From assembly GCA_022775045.1 (NCBI GenBank), contig JALFLB010000005.1, forward strand, positions 1 to 64,000: a DNA stretch of 64,000 bases. The letters run 5' to 3'. The stretch comes from Agathobacter sp. GTDB taxonomy: Bacteria > Bacillota > Clostridia > Lachnospirales > Lachnospiraceae. Below, in pieces: positions 34,999 through 44,465 of the stretch. Below the pieces are notes generated by a model. It had not been told where the DNA came from and did no database searches. It saw nothing but the letters and a program-made list of their open reading frames with translations. The position numbers and the translations under genes are program-made. Within the stretch, counting starts at the first letter, position 1. Each line of letters opens with the position of its first letter.

Positions 34999-35556
34999 AT
35001 GATTTCAGCAGGAGATTTCAGAAACGGTGTTACCATTGAGCTTGAAGGTAACATTTATCAGATTATTGAATTTCAGCATGTTAAGCCAGGTAAGGGTGCG
35101 GCATTCGTTAGAACAAAGTTAAAGAATATTGTAAGTGGTGGTGTTGTCGAGAAAACATTCCGTCCGACAGAGAAGTGCCCGACCGCTCACATTGACCGCA
35201 AGGATATGCAGTATCTGTATGCAGATGATGATTTCTATCATTTTATGGATGTAGAGACCTATGATCAGATCGACCTGACCAAGGACAGTGTTGGCGATGC
35301 ACTTAAGTTTGTAAAGGAGAACGAGATGGTTAAGATCTGTTCTCATAAGGGTAACGTATTTGCAGTTGAGCCACCTCTGTTTGTGGAACTTCAGATTACT
35401 GAGACTGAGCCGGGCTTCAAGGGCGATACTGCAACAGGTGCAACCAAGCCGGCGACTGTAGAGACAGGTGCTGTTGTATATGTGCCGTTATTTGTAGAGC
35501 AGGATGATGTGATTAAGATTGATACCAGAACTGGTGAGTATCTTTCCCGCGTATAA
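34999..35556 (+). CDS. efp: Translation elongation factor P
   Basis: Relieves ribosome stalling at polyproline stretches. A 185-residue three-OB-fold protein of normal length. Domain I holds the tip loop [10 protein letters not shown] with its central lysine (about residue 32-34), the residue that is modified in other bacteria; which modification applies here cannot be read from the sequence. Domain III has the family signature [11 protein letters not shown] at the C-terminus. Monocistronic: own promoter and own terminator. Confidence 0.98.
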   Translation: MISAGDFRNGVTIELEGNIYQIIEFQHVKPGKGAAFVRTKLKNIVSGGVVEKTFRPTEKCPTAHIDRKDMQYLYADDDFYHFMDVETYDQIDLTKDSVGDALKFVKENEMVKICSHKGNVFAVEPPLFVELQITETEPGFKGDTATGATKPATVETGAVVYVPLFVEQDDVIKIDTRTGEYLSRV

Positions 35557-35578
35557 TTTAAGATCGCATAAAAGCAAT

Positions 35579-35607
35579 GCCGGAAAACGTTGGTTTTCCG
35601 GCTTTTT
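35579..35607 (+). terminator. rho-independent terminator of efp
   Basis: GCCGGAAAAC (35579-35588), GTTG loop, GTTTTCCGGC (35593-35602), TTTTT. The symmetric A/T-rich ends may let it serve the convergent gene too. Confidence 0.93.
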
Positions 35608-35625
35608 GTATGTCATAGGAGTTTG

Positions 35626-36972
35626 TTAACGGGAGTAAGAGCGAAGCAGGAACATGCAGGACAGCGTGGTGAATACATAGGAGAGCAGCATTCCCCACAG
35701 GTAGGCCCCTATGCCATAGCGGGGAACAAGGAACCAGATCATGCTGATCCGAATCAGGCAGGAGAGAAGATTTACATAAAGTACCTGTGCAGCATTGCCC
35801 AGACCGTGCAGAATACTGCTTAAGAGGCTGGTAATATACATCAGTGGGCACAGCCAGGACAGACGCCGGATGAAGACGCCGGCGAGTGCATTGTGAAAAA
35901 GTTTGTTGCCGAGCAGATTTCCGCTAAGTAAAAATAATACTGTAAAGACGAGTCCGAGAAGTGATCCGTAAAGGATTGCTTTTTTTATTGCCAATACAAT
36001 CTGCTCTCTGCGGTTTTGCCCTTTTGCTTCAGAAATGGCCGGCAGCAAAAGGACGGAGAAGGAGTTGGTCAGTACATTCGGGAAGAGGATGATGGATAAG
36101 GTCATTCCCGTCAGAACACCGTAGATACTCAGAGCATCTGCGTTGGAGTAACCAAATTCCTGAAGCTTTTGCGGAATCAACAGGTTTTCAAGACTTGAGC
36201 TGAGGGCAACGGTTACCCGGTTTAGTGTCAGAGGAAAGACCATGGCACAAAACATCTGTATCATCTGGGAATAGCTTTTCTGCAGGCTGCGGAAGGCGCC
36301 TTTTTCAAGATGTTTCTCTGCGGAAAATGCGCACAGACAGGTGAGGAGCCCTGCAAATTCACCGATGACGAGTCCGGCTACAGCATGAAACGCCGTAAGG
36401 GGAATTCCTTTTTCAACGGTGACCTGATAAATGATGAAAACACTGCTCACCCGCGCAATCTGTTCCATCAGCTGGCAGACCGAAGGAACGAAAGCCCTCT
36501 TTTTTCCGTAATAATATCCATTGATGCAGGCGTGGATACAGGCCGGGAGGAGGGAATAGGTAAGCAGGATTAAAAGAGGCGAACAGCGCTTTTCTCCAAG
36601 CAGGTGGACTGCAATCCAGTCCGCGTTTGTATAGACGAGTGCACCTGTGACGAGAGAGAAAAAAACAGACAGAGTGAGACCGATCACAAGATAGAAGCGG
36701 GCTCTTTTTTCTCCGCAAGAACTATGTTCACATTCGCCAATGACATCCCCGACAAATTTTGAGATGGAAGTCTGGACGGAGGATGCTGTCAGAGCAAAAC
36801 AGATGGAAAAAACCGGAGCAATCAGCTGATAGATTCCAAGTGCTTCCGCACCAATGGTACGTGAAAGGAATATTCTATAGAAGAAACCTATGATGCGGCT
36901 TAAAACACCTGCAGTCGTCATCAGGAGAGTGCCGGAAATAAGAGGGTTTTTTGTAAAGCGGGAAAATGTCAA
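35626..36972 (-). CDS. MOP-family flippase, SpoVB/Wzx-like
   Basis: A 448-residue protein with 12 or more hydrophobic segments. The N-terminal pattern ISGTLLMTTAGVLSRIIGFF and RTIGAEALGIYQ match the polysaccharide-exporter/SpoVB branch of the MOP superfamily (lipid-linked saccharide flippases). In spore formers such proteins (SpoVB, YtgP/Amj group) support cortex or wall synthesis. It is somewhat shorter than the 510-residue SpoVB of Bacillus, so its exact role is uncertain. Convergent with efp, divergent from the cysteine desulfurase. Confidence 0.88.
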   Translation of the reverse strand: MTFSRFTKNPLISGTLLMTTAGVLSRIIGFFYRIFLSRTIGAEALGIYQLIAPVFSICFALTASSVQTSISKFVGDVIGECEHSSCGEKRARFYLVIGLTLSVFFSLVTGALVYTNADWIAVHLLGEKRCSPLLILLTYSLLPACIHACINGYYYGKKRAFVPSVCQLMEQIARVSSVFIIYQVTVEKGIPLTAFHAVAGLVIGEFAGLLTCLCAFSAEKHLEKGAFRSLQKSYSQMIQMFCAMVFPLTLNRVTVALSSSLENLLIPQKLQEFGYSNADALSIYGVLTGMTLSIILFPNVLTNSFSVLLLPAISEAKGQNRREQIVLAIKKAILYGSLLGLVFTVLFLLSGNLLGNKLFHNALAGVFIRRLSWLCPLMYITSLLSSILHGLGNAAQVLYVNLLSCLIRISMIWFLVPRYGIGAYLWGMLLSYVFTTLSCMFLLRSYSR

Positions 36973-37028
36973 GGGGAGACTCCAAATCAGTAACTTGATA
37001 ATTATTGTATGAAGAGAGGGTACAGAAT

Positions 37029-38177
37029 ATGAGTTGTAAAATTTATATGGATCATGCAGCTACCACGGAGATGCTGCCTGAGGTGCGGGAGGCAATGGAA
37101 CCCTATCTCATGGAGGAATATGGTAATGCATCGACCGCATATGAGATGGGGCAGAGAGCAAAAGATAGTATTGAGAAGGCAAGGAGGACAATTGCGGAGG
37201 CAATTGATGCGAATCCGGAGGAGATTTTTTTCACTTCCGGTGGAAGTGAGTCAGACAACTGGGTGATTAAGAATGTAGCAGGAGAAAAAAAGCATGTTGG
37301 CAGACATATCATAACCAGCAAAATCGAGCACCATGCCATATTGCGCTCATGTCAGTATCTGGAAGAACTTGGGTACGATCTGACTTATCTGGATGTAGAT
37401 TCTTATGGAATTGTAGATGTGGAGTCAGTTCTTGCTGCTTTGCGGAAAGATACAACCCTGGTCAGTATCATGACTGGAAATAATGAGATTGGAACGATTG
37501 AACCGGTTGCTGAAATCGGTGCAGCACTTAAGAACAGGGGGATTGCTTTTCATACGGATGCAGTGCAGGCGGTAGGGCAGATTCCATTGTCCATGAGGCA
37601 TCTGCCGGTGGACTATCTGAGTGCAAGCGCGCACAAATTTCATGGACCGAAGGGGGTGGGATTTCTCTTTGTGAGAAAAGATCGGGATCTTCCGTCTTTT
37701 ATTCATGGGGGAAGTCAGGAGCGGGGAAAGCGTGCAGGGACCGAAAATGTGGCTGGAATTGTCGGGATGGCAACGGCACTTTCCATTGCAACCAGTGAGA
37801 TGTACTATGTGAGACCCCGGCTGGTTCGGCTGCGAAATTATTTCGTGGAGCGGTTGCGGCATGAAATCCCGGACATACGGCTCAATGGACATCCGTATAA
37901 GCGGCTTCCGGGCAATGTCAACATCAGTATTCGTGGAATAGATGCTACCTCACTTCTGGTTTTACTGGAGGAGGATGGAATCTGTGCATCGGCAGGCTCT
38001 GCATGTAACACCGGGCAGACCCGGGTATCCCATGTCATTGAAGCAATCGGTGTACCGGAAGATTATGCCCCGGGAAGCGTGCGATTCACCATGGGAAGGC
38101 AGACCAATCGTCGACAGATTGACGAGACGGTCGATAGTCTGAAGCGCTGCGTTAAGATTTTAAGACAGCAGGAATAA
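37029..38177 (+). CDS. Cysteine desulfurase (NifS/IscS family)
   Basis: PLP enzyme that strips sulfur from cysteine for Fe-S clusters or tRNA thiolation. A 382-residue protein. MDHAATTEMLPEV opens the fold; PLP lysine is K203 in SASAHKFHGPKGVGF. The mobile catalytic cysteine is in SAGSACNTGQTRVS, the group-I type pattern. ATG 37029 (MSCKIYMDH) is used rather than 37005. No iscU or thiI follows, so its acceptor is not evident. Its 3' end overlaps the convergent Cof gene by 26 bp. Confidence 0.95.
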   Translation: MSCKIYMDHAATTEMLPEVREAMEPYLMEEYGNASTAYEMGQRAKDSIEKARRTIAEAIDANPEEIFFTSGGSESDNWVIKNVAGEKKHVGRHIITSKIEHHAILRSCQYLEELGYDLTYLDVDSYGIVDVESVLAALRKDTTLVSIMTGNNEIGTIEPVAEIGAALKNRGIAFHTDAVQAVGQIPLSMRHLPVDYLSASAHKFHGPKGVGFLFVRKDRDLPSFIHGGSQERGKRAGTENVAGIVGMATALSIATSEMYYVRPRLVRLRNYFVERLRHEIPDIRLNGHPYKRLPGNVNISIRGIDATSLLVLLEEDGICASAGSACNTGQTRVSHVIEAIGVPEDYAPGSVRFTMGRQTNRRQIDETVDSLKRCVKILRQQE

Positions 38178-39006
38178 AGTGTTCAATTGCAGCGGCAACG
38201 CCATCTGCTGTGTTGGAGGCGGTAATATAGTCGGCATGTTTCCTGACAACAGGTGCTGCGTTATCCATTGCGACACCGATACCGGCTGCTTCGAGGATTG
38301 CGAGGTCATTTTCGCTGTCTCCGATTGCCATGGTGGCACTCGGCTCGATGTCAAGAAGTGCTGCAAGCCGGTGTAGGGCAGTTCCTTTGCTGACACCGGC
38401 ACGTGTGAACTCTAAATTGTTGTAGCCTCCGCAGACACAGGTGATAGAAGCATTGGACTCTAAGAATTCCCGAACACTGTCTCGGTCCTTGAGCACGCCT
38501 TTTTCGTCCTGAAAGAAATTTAAGGTCATTTTCTGAACTTTGAGCTGATTGTCGTGAATGAACTGTGGAAGATTGTCGACCCGTGTGCGGGTATTCGTAA
38601 TATAGTGTTTGATGGAAGCCGGAACGGTAAGCTTTTGACCGGCTTGTATGCACTGAATCGGGGAATAGCCTTTTCCGCCGATGAAGGCATCCATGTGAAT
38701 ATCTTTTTTGAGGAGAAAGTCCAGAATGGGAAATAGGGTGTCTTCGTCCATTGATTCCTCAAAAAGACATTTTTCGGATGCAATTTCATAGATTGCACTG
38801 CCATTGGCAGTGATGGCATATTCAATTCCGGTTCCGTGCAGCTGCTCAAATGGCAGTCCACCGAAAGGGCGACCGGTAGAGATAACAACATGGACACCCA
38901 TGTTGGAGATTTTTTTTATGGTAGCAAGGTTGCGAGGGCTTATGCGGCTGTTATTGTCAAAAAGAGTGCCGTCTAAGTCCAGTGCAACTAAGAGAATGTC
39001 GTGCAT
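38152..39006 (-). CDS. Cof-type HAD hydrolase
   Basis: A 284-residue HAD phosphatase with a C2B cap, probably hydrolysing sugar phosphates or related metabolites. Motif I ALDLDGTLFD (D9, D11), motif II STGRPFGGLP, motif III lysine in VSKGTALHRLA, motif IV GDSENDLAILEAAG. AGGAGG precedes the ATG at 39006 on the minus strand; 18 further codons upstream in frame lack a ribosome site. Substrate unknown. Confidence 0.93.
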   Translation of the reverse strand: MHDILLVALDLDGTLFDNNSRISPRNLATIKKISNMGVHVVISTGRPFGGLPFEQLHGTGIEYAITANGSAIYEIASEKCLFEESMDEDTLFPILDFLLKKDIHMDAFIGGKGYSPIQCIQAGQKLTVPASIKHYITNTRTRVDNLPQFIHDNQLKVQKMTLNFFQDEKGVLKDRDSVREFLESNASITCVCGGYNNLEFTRAGVSKGTALHRLAALLDIEPSATMAIGDSENDLAILEAAGIGVAMDNAAPVVRKHADYITASNTADGVAAAIEHFIPAVLKS

Positions 39007-39110
39007 AATATTGCCTCCTGTCATTGATTCGATAAAAGGACTAGGAAATTTTGATAACATGAGTTATTATAAAAGGACTGAGGAAAAAGTTCAAGATGTG
39101 AGGATATGAA

Positions 39111-41570
39111 ATGACAAAGAAAGAATTTTCCAACTATATAATAGAGAAAGGACCGGTGATCCTGGATGGTGCCACCGGTACGAATCTGATGGAGGCGGGG
39201 ATGCCGATCGGTGTCTGCCCGGAGAAGTGGATTATGGAGAATCCACAGGTCCTGATTGATTTGCAGAAAAGTTACGTCGAGGCGGGAACACAGATTGTCT
39301 ATGCACCGACATTTACCGGTAACCGCATTAAGCTGGAGGAGTATGGTCTCGCAGAAGAGCTTGAGGAAATCAATACGGGACTGGTTGCACTGTCAAAGCA
39401 GGCAGTGGAGGGAAAAGCATTTGTTGCGGGAGATATGACGATGACGGGGCAGCAGTTGTTCCCGATGGGGGATCTGCTTTTTGAGGAACTGGTAGAGGTC
39501 TACAAGGAGCAGGCACGCGTGCTCTATGAAGCAGGTGTAGATTTGTTTGTGGTGGAGACCATGATGAGCCTGCAGGAGTGCCGCGCGGCAGTACTTGCCA
39601 TCCGTGAGACCTGTGATCTTCCGATCATGGTAACTTTAACCTATAATGAGGACGGACGCACACTTTTCGGCACACCACCGGAGACTGCCGTGGTCGTATT
39701 ACAGTCACTGGGAGTGGATGCCATCGGAATCAATTGCTCTACCGGTCCGATGGAGATGGTGGAGCCGGTAAAAAAGATGACGGAATACGCGACGATTCCT
39801 ATCATTGCGAAGCCAAATGCCGGTCTCCCAGAGCTTGAGGGGAAAAAGACGGTGTACCGCATGACACCGGAGGAGTTTGCAAGAGCCGGGGTTGCGCTTG
39901 TGGAAGCGGGAGCTGCAATCGTGGGAGGATGCTGCGGGACAACGGCAGCACATATCCGTGCCCTTGCAGAACATGTAAAAGGAATGGAGCTTCATAAGCC
40001 GTTGGCTTCGCACCGCAGAGTCCTGGCTTCGGAGCGCAAAAACGTGGAGATCCATTTAGACGGTAATTTTATCGTTGTCGGGGAACGTATCAATCCTACC
40101 GGAAAGAAAAAGCTGCAGGCGGAGCTTCGTGAGGGACGCCTGGATCTGGTTCGCAACATGGCCATGGAGCAGGAGGAGAACGGTGCGCGCATTCTGGATA
40201 TCAATATGGGAATGAACGGAATCGATGAGAAAGAGATGATGAAGCAGGTCATCTATGAAGTCTCCGCAACGGTGGATTGTCCACTATGTATCGATACCAG
40301 CCACATTGATGTGATGGAGGAGGCTTTGCGCATCTATCCGGGACGAGCGCTCATCAATTCGATTTCTCTTGAGACAGAGAAGATTGAGAAAATGCTTCCG
40401 ATTGCCCAAAAATATGGGGCAATGTTTGTACTTTTGCCTCTGTCAGATGCGGGACTGCCGAAGGATGCAGAGGAAAAGAGAAGGATCATTGACACGGTTT
40501 ACGACCGGGCAATGGAGCTTGGAATGGCCCATGAAGATATTGTTGTGGATGGTCTGGTGGCAACAATCGGGGCAAATCCGGATGCGGCGAAGGAATGTTT
40601 CGAGACCATTTCCTATTGTCGGAATGAGCGAAAGCTTCCGACCATCTGCGGGTTGTCTAACATTTCCTTCGGACTTCCGGAGAGAAGCTTTGTGAATACG
40701 GCATTTCTCACGATGGCAATCGGAGCGGGTCTTACTATGGCAATTGCTAATCCATCCCAGGAGCTGCTGATGAACGCTGCCTTTGCTTCAGATATGCTTT
40801 TGCACCGTCCGGATAGTGATATCCGTTATATTGAGCGTATGAATAAGCTTGCGGAACAGAAGGCTGAGTATGAGACCGTAGTGGTGAAAAAGACTCCGGC
40901 AGCAGGCGCAGATCATTCCGTGACAGGGCAGGGTGGTGCTGCAGAGCATCCGGTATTTACCGCAGTCCTAAAGGGTAATAAGGACAGTGTGATTGCTGAA
41001 GTAAAGAAAACGTTGGATTCTGGGGAAAAGCCGGATGCCATTATCAATGAATATCTGATTCCGGCAATCAATGAGGTTGGAGTATTGTTTGAAAAGAAAA
41101 AGTATTTCCTTCCACAGCTGATTGCAAGCGCCAATACCATGAAGCTTGCGATTGATTATCTTGAGCCGATGCTGGAGCGAAAGAATGACGGCAAGGAACT
41201 TCCAACACTTGTAGTGGCAACTGTGGAGGGAGATATTCACGATATCGGCAAGAATCTGGTCGTGCTCATGCTTAAAAACTACGGTTATAATGTGATTGAT
41301 ATGGGAAAGGATGTACCATGTGAAGAAATTGTGGATACTGCCATGAGGGAAAATGCAGCTGTCATCGGATTGTCTGCGCTGATGACCACAACCATGATGC
41401 GGATGCAGGATGTGGTTGAAATCTGCAGGCAGAAGGGATGCAAAAGCAAGGTGATTATAGGCGGAGCCTGCATTACCCAAAGCTTTGCGGATGAGATCGG
41501 AGCAGATGGATATTCGAAGGATGCGGCGGAGTGTGTCAGGCTGGTAGAGCGACTATTAGAGGAAGCATAA
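39111..41570 (+). CDS. metH: Cobalamin-dependent methionine synthase, short form
   Basis: Transfers a methyl group from methyl-tetrahydrofolate to homocysteine through cobalamin. An 819-residue protein with a homocysteine domain (about 1-300; zinc cysteines in GINCSTG and GGCCGT), a folate domain (about 320-580; VGERINPTGKKKL), a B12 cap (about 610-700) and a B12 Rossmann domain (about 700-819; EGDIHDIGKNLV). The C-terminal SAM-binding reactivation domain of E. coli MetH is absent, as in many Clostridia, so reactivation must come from another protein. The tetrapyrrole operon in this window may supply its cofactor. Confidence 0.96.
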   Translation: MTKKEFSNYIIEKGPVILDGATGTNLMEAGMPIGVCPEKWIMENPQVLIDLQKSYVEAGTQIVYAPTFTGNRIKLEEYGLAEELEEINTGLVALSKQAVEGKAFVAGDMTMTGQQLFPMGDLLFEELVEVYKEQARVLYEAGVDLFVVETMMSLQECRAAVLAIRETCDLPIMVTLTYNEDGRTLFGTPPETAVVVLQSLGVDAIGINCSTGPMEMVEPVKKMTEYATIPIIAKPNAGLPELEGKKTVYRMTPEEFARAGVALVEAGAAIVGGCCGTTAAHIRALAEHVKGMELHKPLASHRRVLASERKNVEIHLDGNFIVVGERINPTGKKKLQAELREGRLDLVRNMAMEQEENGARILDINMGMNGIDEKEMMKQVIYEVSATVDCPLCIDTSHIDVMEEALRIYPGRALINSISLETEKIEKMLPIAQKYGAMFVLLPLSDAGLPKDAEEKRRIIDTVYDRAMELGMAHEDIVVDGLVATIGANPDAAKECFETISYCRNERKLPTICGLSNISFGLPERSFVNTAFLTMAIGAGLTMAIANPSQELLMNAAFASDMLLHRPDSDIRYIERMNKLAEQKAEYETVVVKKTPAAGADHSVTGQGGAAEHPVFTAVLKGNKDSVIAEVKKTLDSGEKPDAIINEYLIPAINEVGVLFEKKKYFLPQLIASANTMKLAIDYLEPMLERKNDGKELPTLVVATVEGDIHDIGKNLVVLMLKNYGYNVIDMGKDVPCEEIVDTAMRENAAVIGLSALMTTTMMRMQDVVEICRQKGCKSKVIIGGACITQSFADEIGADGYSKDAAECVRLVERLLEEA

Positions 41571-41598
41571 AATCATTAAAAATAATTTGAAAAATGTG

Positions 41599-41627
41599 TT
41601 GACATTTACTATGTGACAAGCTATAAT
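41599..41627 (+). promoter_or_regulatory. consensus sigma-A promoter of the tRNA operon
   Basis: TTGACA (41599-41604), 17 bp, TATAAT (41622-41627): a perfect consensus, as expected for stable RNA. Start of transcription would be near 41634. A GTCGGTCGGTC repeat lies in the short leader. Confidence 0.95.
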
Positions 41628-41662
41628 AAACAAGTCGGTCGGTCAAACGATCGACAACAAAT

Positions 41663-41735
41663 GGGATCTTAGCTCAGCTGGGAGAGCATCTGCCTTACAA
41701 GCAGAGGGTCATAGGTTCGAGCCCTATAGGTCCCA
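41663..41735 (+). tRNA. tRNA-Val (TAC)
   Basis: Full cloverleaf of 73 nt: acceptor GGGATCT pairs with the 3' AGGTCCC with one wobble, D arm GCTC/GAGC, anticodon loop CTTACAA giving anticodon TAC, and T arm with GGTTCGAGCC. CCA is not encoded. Confidence 0.95.
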
Positions 41736-41780
41736 TTTATATAAAGAGTATCAGAGAAACATCAAAGATACATATCATAT

Positions 41781-41854
41781 GGCGAGATGGCTCAACTGGC
41801 TAGAGCGTCCGGTTCATACCCGGGAGGTTGAGAGTTCAAGTCTCTCTCTCGCTA
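41781..41854 (+). tRNA. tRNA-Met (CAT), elongator type
   Basis: A 74-nt cloverleaf: acceptor GGCGAGA with TCTCGCT, anticodon stem TCCGG/CCGGG, loop TTCATAC with anticodon CAT, T loop TTCAAGT. It lacks the three G-C pairs and the unpaired 1-72 position of initiator tRNA. A lysidine-modified tRNA-Ile (CAT) is the alternative. Confidence 0.88.
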
Positions 41855-41858
41855 CTGA

Positions 41859-41890
41859 AATCCTCGGTTTATCAACCGGGGATTTTCTTG
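41859..41890 (+). terminator. terminator of the tRNA operon
   Basis: AATCCTCGGTT (41859-41869), TATC loop, AACCGGGGATT (41874-41884) with one G-T pair, then TTCTTGT. It ends 37 bp before the next start codon. Confidence 0.85.
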
Positions 41891-41926
41891 TATCTATTAA
41901 CTTCAACATTTGAAAAAGAGGAAAAT

Positions 41927-42976
41927 ATGCTTAGACCTAAAATAGGCCTGGACTGGGATGATGTGACAGCGCCTTTTAACAGCCTTGCCATAGCGATGGC
42001 AAATGAAAAATATCAATTTGAACCTCCCCTTACCATTGAGGAGATTGATTCATGGGAGAACCGTGGCCGCGCAGGCGTTATCAGGGAATTCTATGAGAGT
42101 GAAGAACTGTATGCCAGACAGACGGTGTCAGAGCGCAACAAGAAAGCTGTGCGGCGTCTGATGGAAATCGCGGATGTGTATTTTATCACGGCGGTCTATC
42201 CGAAGTTTATGGGAATTCGTGCCAGACAGATTTTAGAGGCGTTTCCGGAATTTCCACCGGAAAATATTATTCTGGGAAATGCGAAGAATCTTGTGCAGTT
42301 CGATATTATATTGGATGATGCTATTCATAATGTATTGGAGACGCCGGCAACCTATCCGGTTTTGATGCGTAAACCGTGGAATTGGAAGATGACAGGACTG
42401 CTCTCAGTGAATAATCTGACAGAGTTTGTCTCTCTGGTTAAGCAGATCATTCATGCGTCACAGTCGAGAAGTGTAAAGATCAAAGGACCGGCAGTGCTGG
42501 CGCTGGTGGGACCATCCGGTTCCGGAAAAAGCCGGATAACGAGAGAACTGTGTGAGAGCGAGCGCTTTGTAAGTCCGAAAACTTATTGCACAAAACAGAG
42601 TGTCAAACATCATTATCTGACAGAGCAGGAATTTGAGCAACAGCATTTTTTTGAACGCACAATGTATGCAGGAATCAAGTACGGAACCAAAAAGGAAGAC
42701 ATTGAGGCCGTCCTTGCAGACGGAAGATATGCGGTTATGCCCCTTGACATGTGTGGTGCCATTGCTATGAAGCGCCATTTTCCAACAGCGATTATCTATA
42801 TTGCGAAAGATAAGGAGTGGCTGATCAAGGATATTCTTCAGGAGAATTTTGAATTGGAGGAGAAAACTCTTCGGATCCTTTCCATTGATGCAGAGAAGAG
42901 AAATCGGGAAATCTGTGATTTTATCATCGATAACAGTGATGATCGGGGGGCGGAGCAGATATTACGTCTGCTATAA
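41927..42976 (+). CDS. Fusion of HAD 5'-nucleotidase-like and guanylate-kinase-like domains
   Basis: A 349-residue protein. Residues 1-175 look like a 5'(3')-deoxyribonucleotidase-type HAD domain: GLDWDDVTAPF (D9, D11) as motif I, VYFITAVYP as motif II, and DIILDDAIHNV as the acidic motif IV. Residues about 185-349 are a P-loop kinase-like domain: VLALVGPSGSGKSRITREL (K201), then SPKTYCTKQ and a TEQEFEQQHFFERTMYAG segment resembling the guanylate kinase GMP site. A single protein that could both remove and add phosphate on nucleotides is unusual. GAGGAAAAT precedes ATG 41927. It stands between the tRNA operon and metY. Confidence 0.8.
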   Translation: MLRPKIGLDWDDVTAPFNSLAIAMANEKYQFEPPLTIEEIDSWENRGRAGVIREFYESEELYARQTVSERNKKAVRRLMEIADVYFITAVYPKFMGIRARQILEAFPEFPPENIILGNAKNLVQFDIILDDAIHNVLETPATYPVLMRKPWNWKMTGLLSVNNLTEFVSLVKQIIHASQSRSVKIKGPAVLALVGPSGSGKSRITRELCESERFVSPKTYCTKQSVKHHYLTEQEFEQQHFFERTMYAGIKYGTKKEDIEAVLADGRYAVMPLDMCGAIAMKRHFPTAIIYIAKDKEWLIKDILQENFELEEKTLRILSIDAEKRNREICDFIIDNSDDRGAEQILRLL

Positions 42977-43033
42977 GTAAAATTTATAACCGGCTATAAA
43001 AATAAAGAACTAACACTTTTCCTATAGAAATGG

Positions 43034-43039
43034 TATGAT
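43034..43039 (+). promoter_or_regulatory. possible extended -10 box of metY
   Basis: TATGAT with TG one base upstream (TGGTATGAT), 63 bp before the ATG. No good -35 box is seen. No SAM riboswitch or T-box fold is apparent in the 126-bp leader region. Confidence 0.35.
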
Positions 43040-43102
43040 ATTTTCAAGTTAAGAGAAACACATACAAATATTTAAATAAAACAGGAAAAGGAGATTAAGG
43101 TT

Positions 43103-44410
43103 ATGAGTAAAAAACATTATGCAGACAGAAATTTAAAATTTGAGACATTACAGTTACATGTAGGACAGGAGAGCGCAGACCCAGCGACGGATGCAAGAGC
43201 GGTTCCGATTTACCAGACTTCTTCCTACGTATTTCACAATTCACAGCATGCAGCTGACCGTTTCGGACTGAAGGATGCAGGAAATATTTACGGCAGACTT
43301 ACAAATCCAACCGAAGATGTATTTGAAAAGCGTATTGCGGCACTTGAGGGCGGCGTTGCAGCATTGGCAGTTGCATCCGGAGCAGCAGCGATATCCTATA
43401 CAATTCAAAACCTTGCATTGGCAGGAGATCACATTGTGGCAGCAAAGAATATCTATGGCGGTACCTACAATCTGTTGGCACATACTTTCGTTGATTTCGG
43501 AATCAAGACAACTTTCGTTGATCCGTTGGATTTAAACGCTTTCGAGAACGCAATTCAGGACAACACTAAGGCCATCTATATTGAGACCCTTGGCAATCCG
43601 AATTCAGAGGTCGCAGATATTGAAGGAATTGCAGCAATCGCACATGCTCACAAGATTCCGCTTGTAATTGACAGCACATTCGCAACTCCTTATCTGGTTC
43701 GTCCGATTGAGTATGGCGCAGATATTGTCATCCACTCCGCTACAAAGTTTATCGGTGGACATGGAACTACCATCGGTGGTGTCATCATTGACAGTGGTAA
43801 ATTTGACTGGAAGGCATCCGGCAAGTTCCCGCAGCTGACAGAGCCAAATGAGAGCTATCACGGCATCAGCTTTGTGGATGCAGCAGGTCCGGCAGCTTTT
43901 GTAACCAGAATCCGTGCAATTCTTTTGAGAGATACCGGCGCTACGATCTCACCGTTCCACAGCTGGATTTTTATTCAGGGACTTGAGACACTTTCTCTCA
44001 GAGTGGAGCGCCATGTGGAGAATGCACTGAAGGTAGTAGAGTATCTGTCCAAGCATCCGCAGGTGGAGGCAGTTCATCATCCATCTGTCACGACGGATCC
44101 GGAGCAGCAGAGATTATATAAGAAGTATTTCCCGAATGGAGGTGGATCCATTTTCACATTCGAAATCAAGGGAGATGCGAAGAAAGCACAGGAGTTTATT
44201 GACAATCTGGAGCTGTTCTCCCTTCTTGCCAACGTTGCAGATGTGAAGTCTCTGGCTATTCATCCGGCTTCCACCACGCATTCAGAGCTGAATGAAGCAG
44301 AACTGATCGATCAGGGAATCAAGGCAAACACCATTCGTCTGTCCATTGGAACTGAGAATATTGATGATATTATCGAGGACCTGGATGAAGCATTTAAGGC
44401 AGTACAGTAA
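43103..44410 (+). CDS. metY: O-acetylhomoserine sulfhydrylase (aminocarboxypropyltransferase)
   Basis: PLP enzyme of the Cys/Met family that makes homocysteine from O-acetylhomoserine and sulfide. A 435-residue protein, the length typical of MetY rather than MetB/MetC (about 380-400). YGRLTNPTEDVFEKRIAALE contains the PLP-phosphate residues; PLP lysine is K215 in HSATKFIGGHGTTIGG. Long inserts (GISFVDAAGPAAF) are MetY-typical. Its product feeds the MetH gene 1.5 kb upstream. Confidence 0.96.
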   Translation: MSKKHYADRNLKFETLQLHVGQESADPATDARAVPIYQTSSYVFHNSQHAADRFGLKDAGNIYGRLTNPTEDVFEKRIAALEGGVAALAVASGAAAISYTIQNLALAGDHIVAAKNIYGGTYNLLAHTFVDFGIKTTFVDPLDLNAFENAIQDNTKAIYIETLGNPNSEVADIEGIAAIAHAHKIPLVIDSTFATPYLVRPIEYGADIVIHSATKFIGGHGTTIGGVIIDSGKFDWKASGKFPQLTEPNESYHGISFVDAAGPAAFVTRIRAILLRDTGATISPFHSWIFIQGLETLSLRVERHVENALKVVEYLSKHPQVEAVHHPSVTTDPEQQRLYKKYFPNGGGSIFTFEIKGDAKKAQEFIDNLELFSLLANVADVKSLAIHPASTTHSELNEAELIDQGIKANTIRLSIGTENIDDIIEDLDEAFKAVQ

Positions 44411-44465
44411 GACTTGCGTGTTGATAAAATGACCAAATGTACTTGATAAAAAACAGCCAAACACA

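Noticed and set aside
42977-43102. SAM riboswitch or T-box in front of metY
   Set aside because: The 126-bp leader is AT-rich, without the paired elements or a terminator hairpin expected of either.
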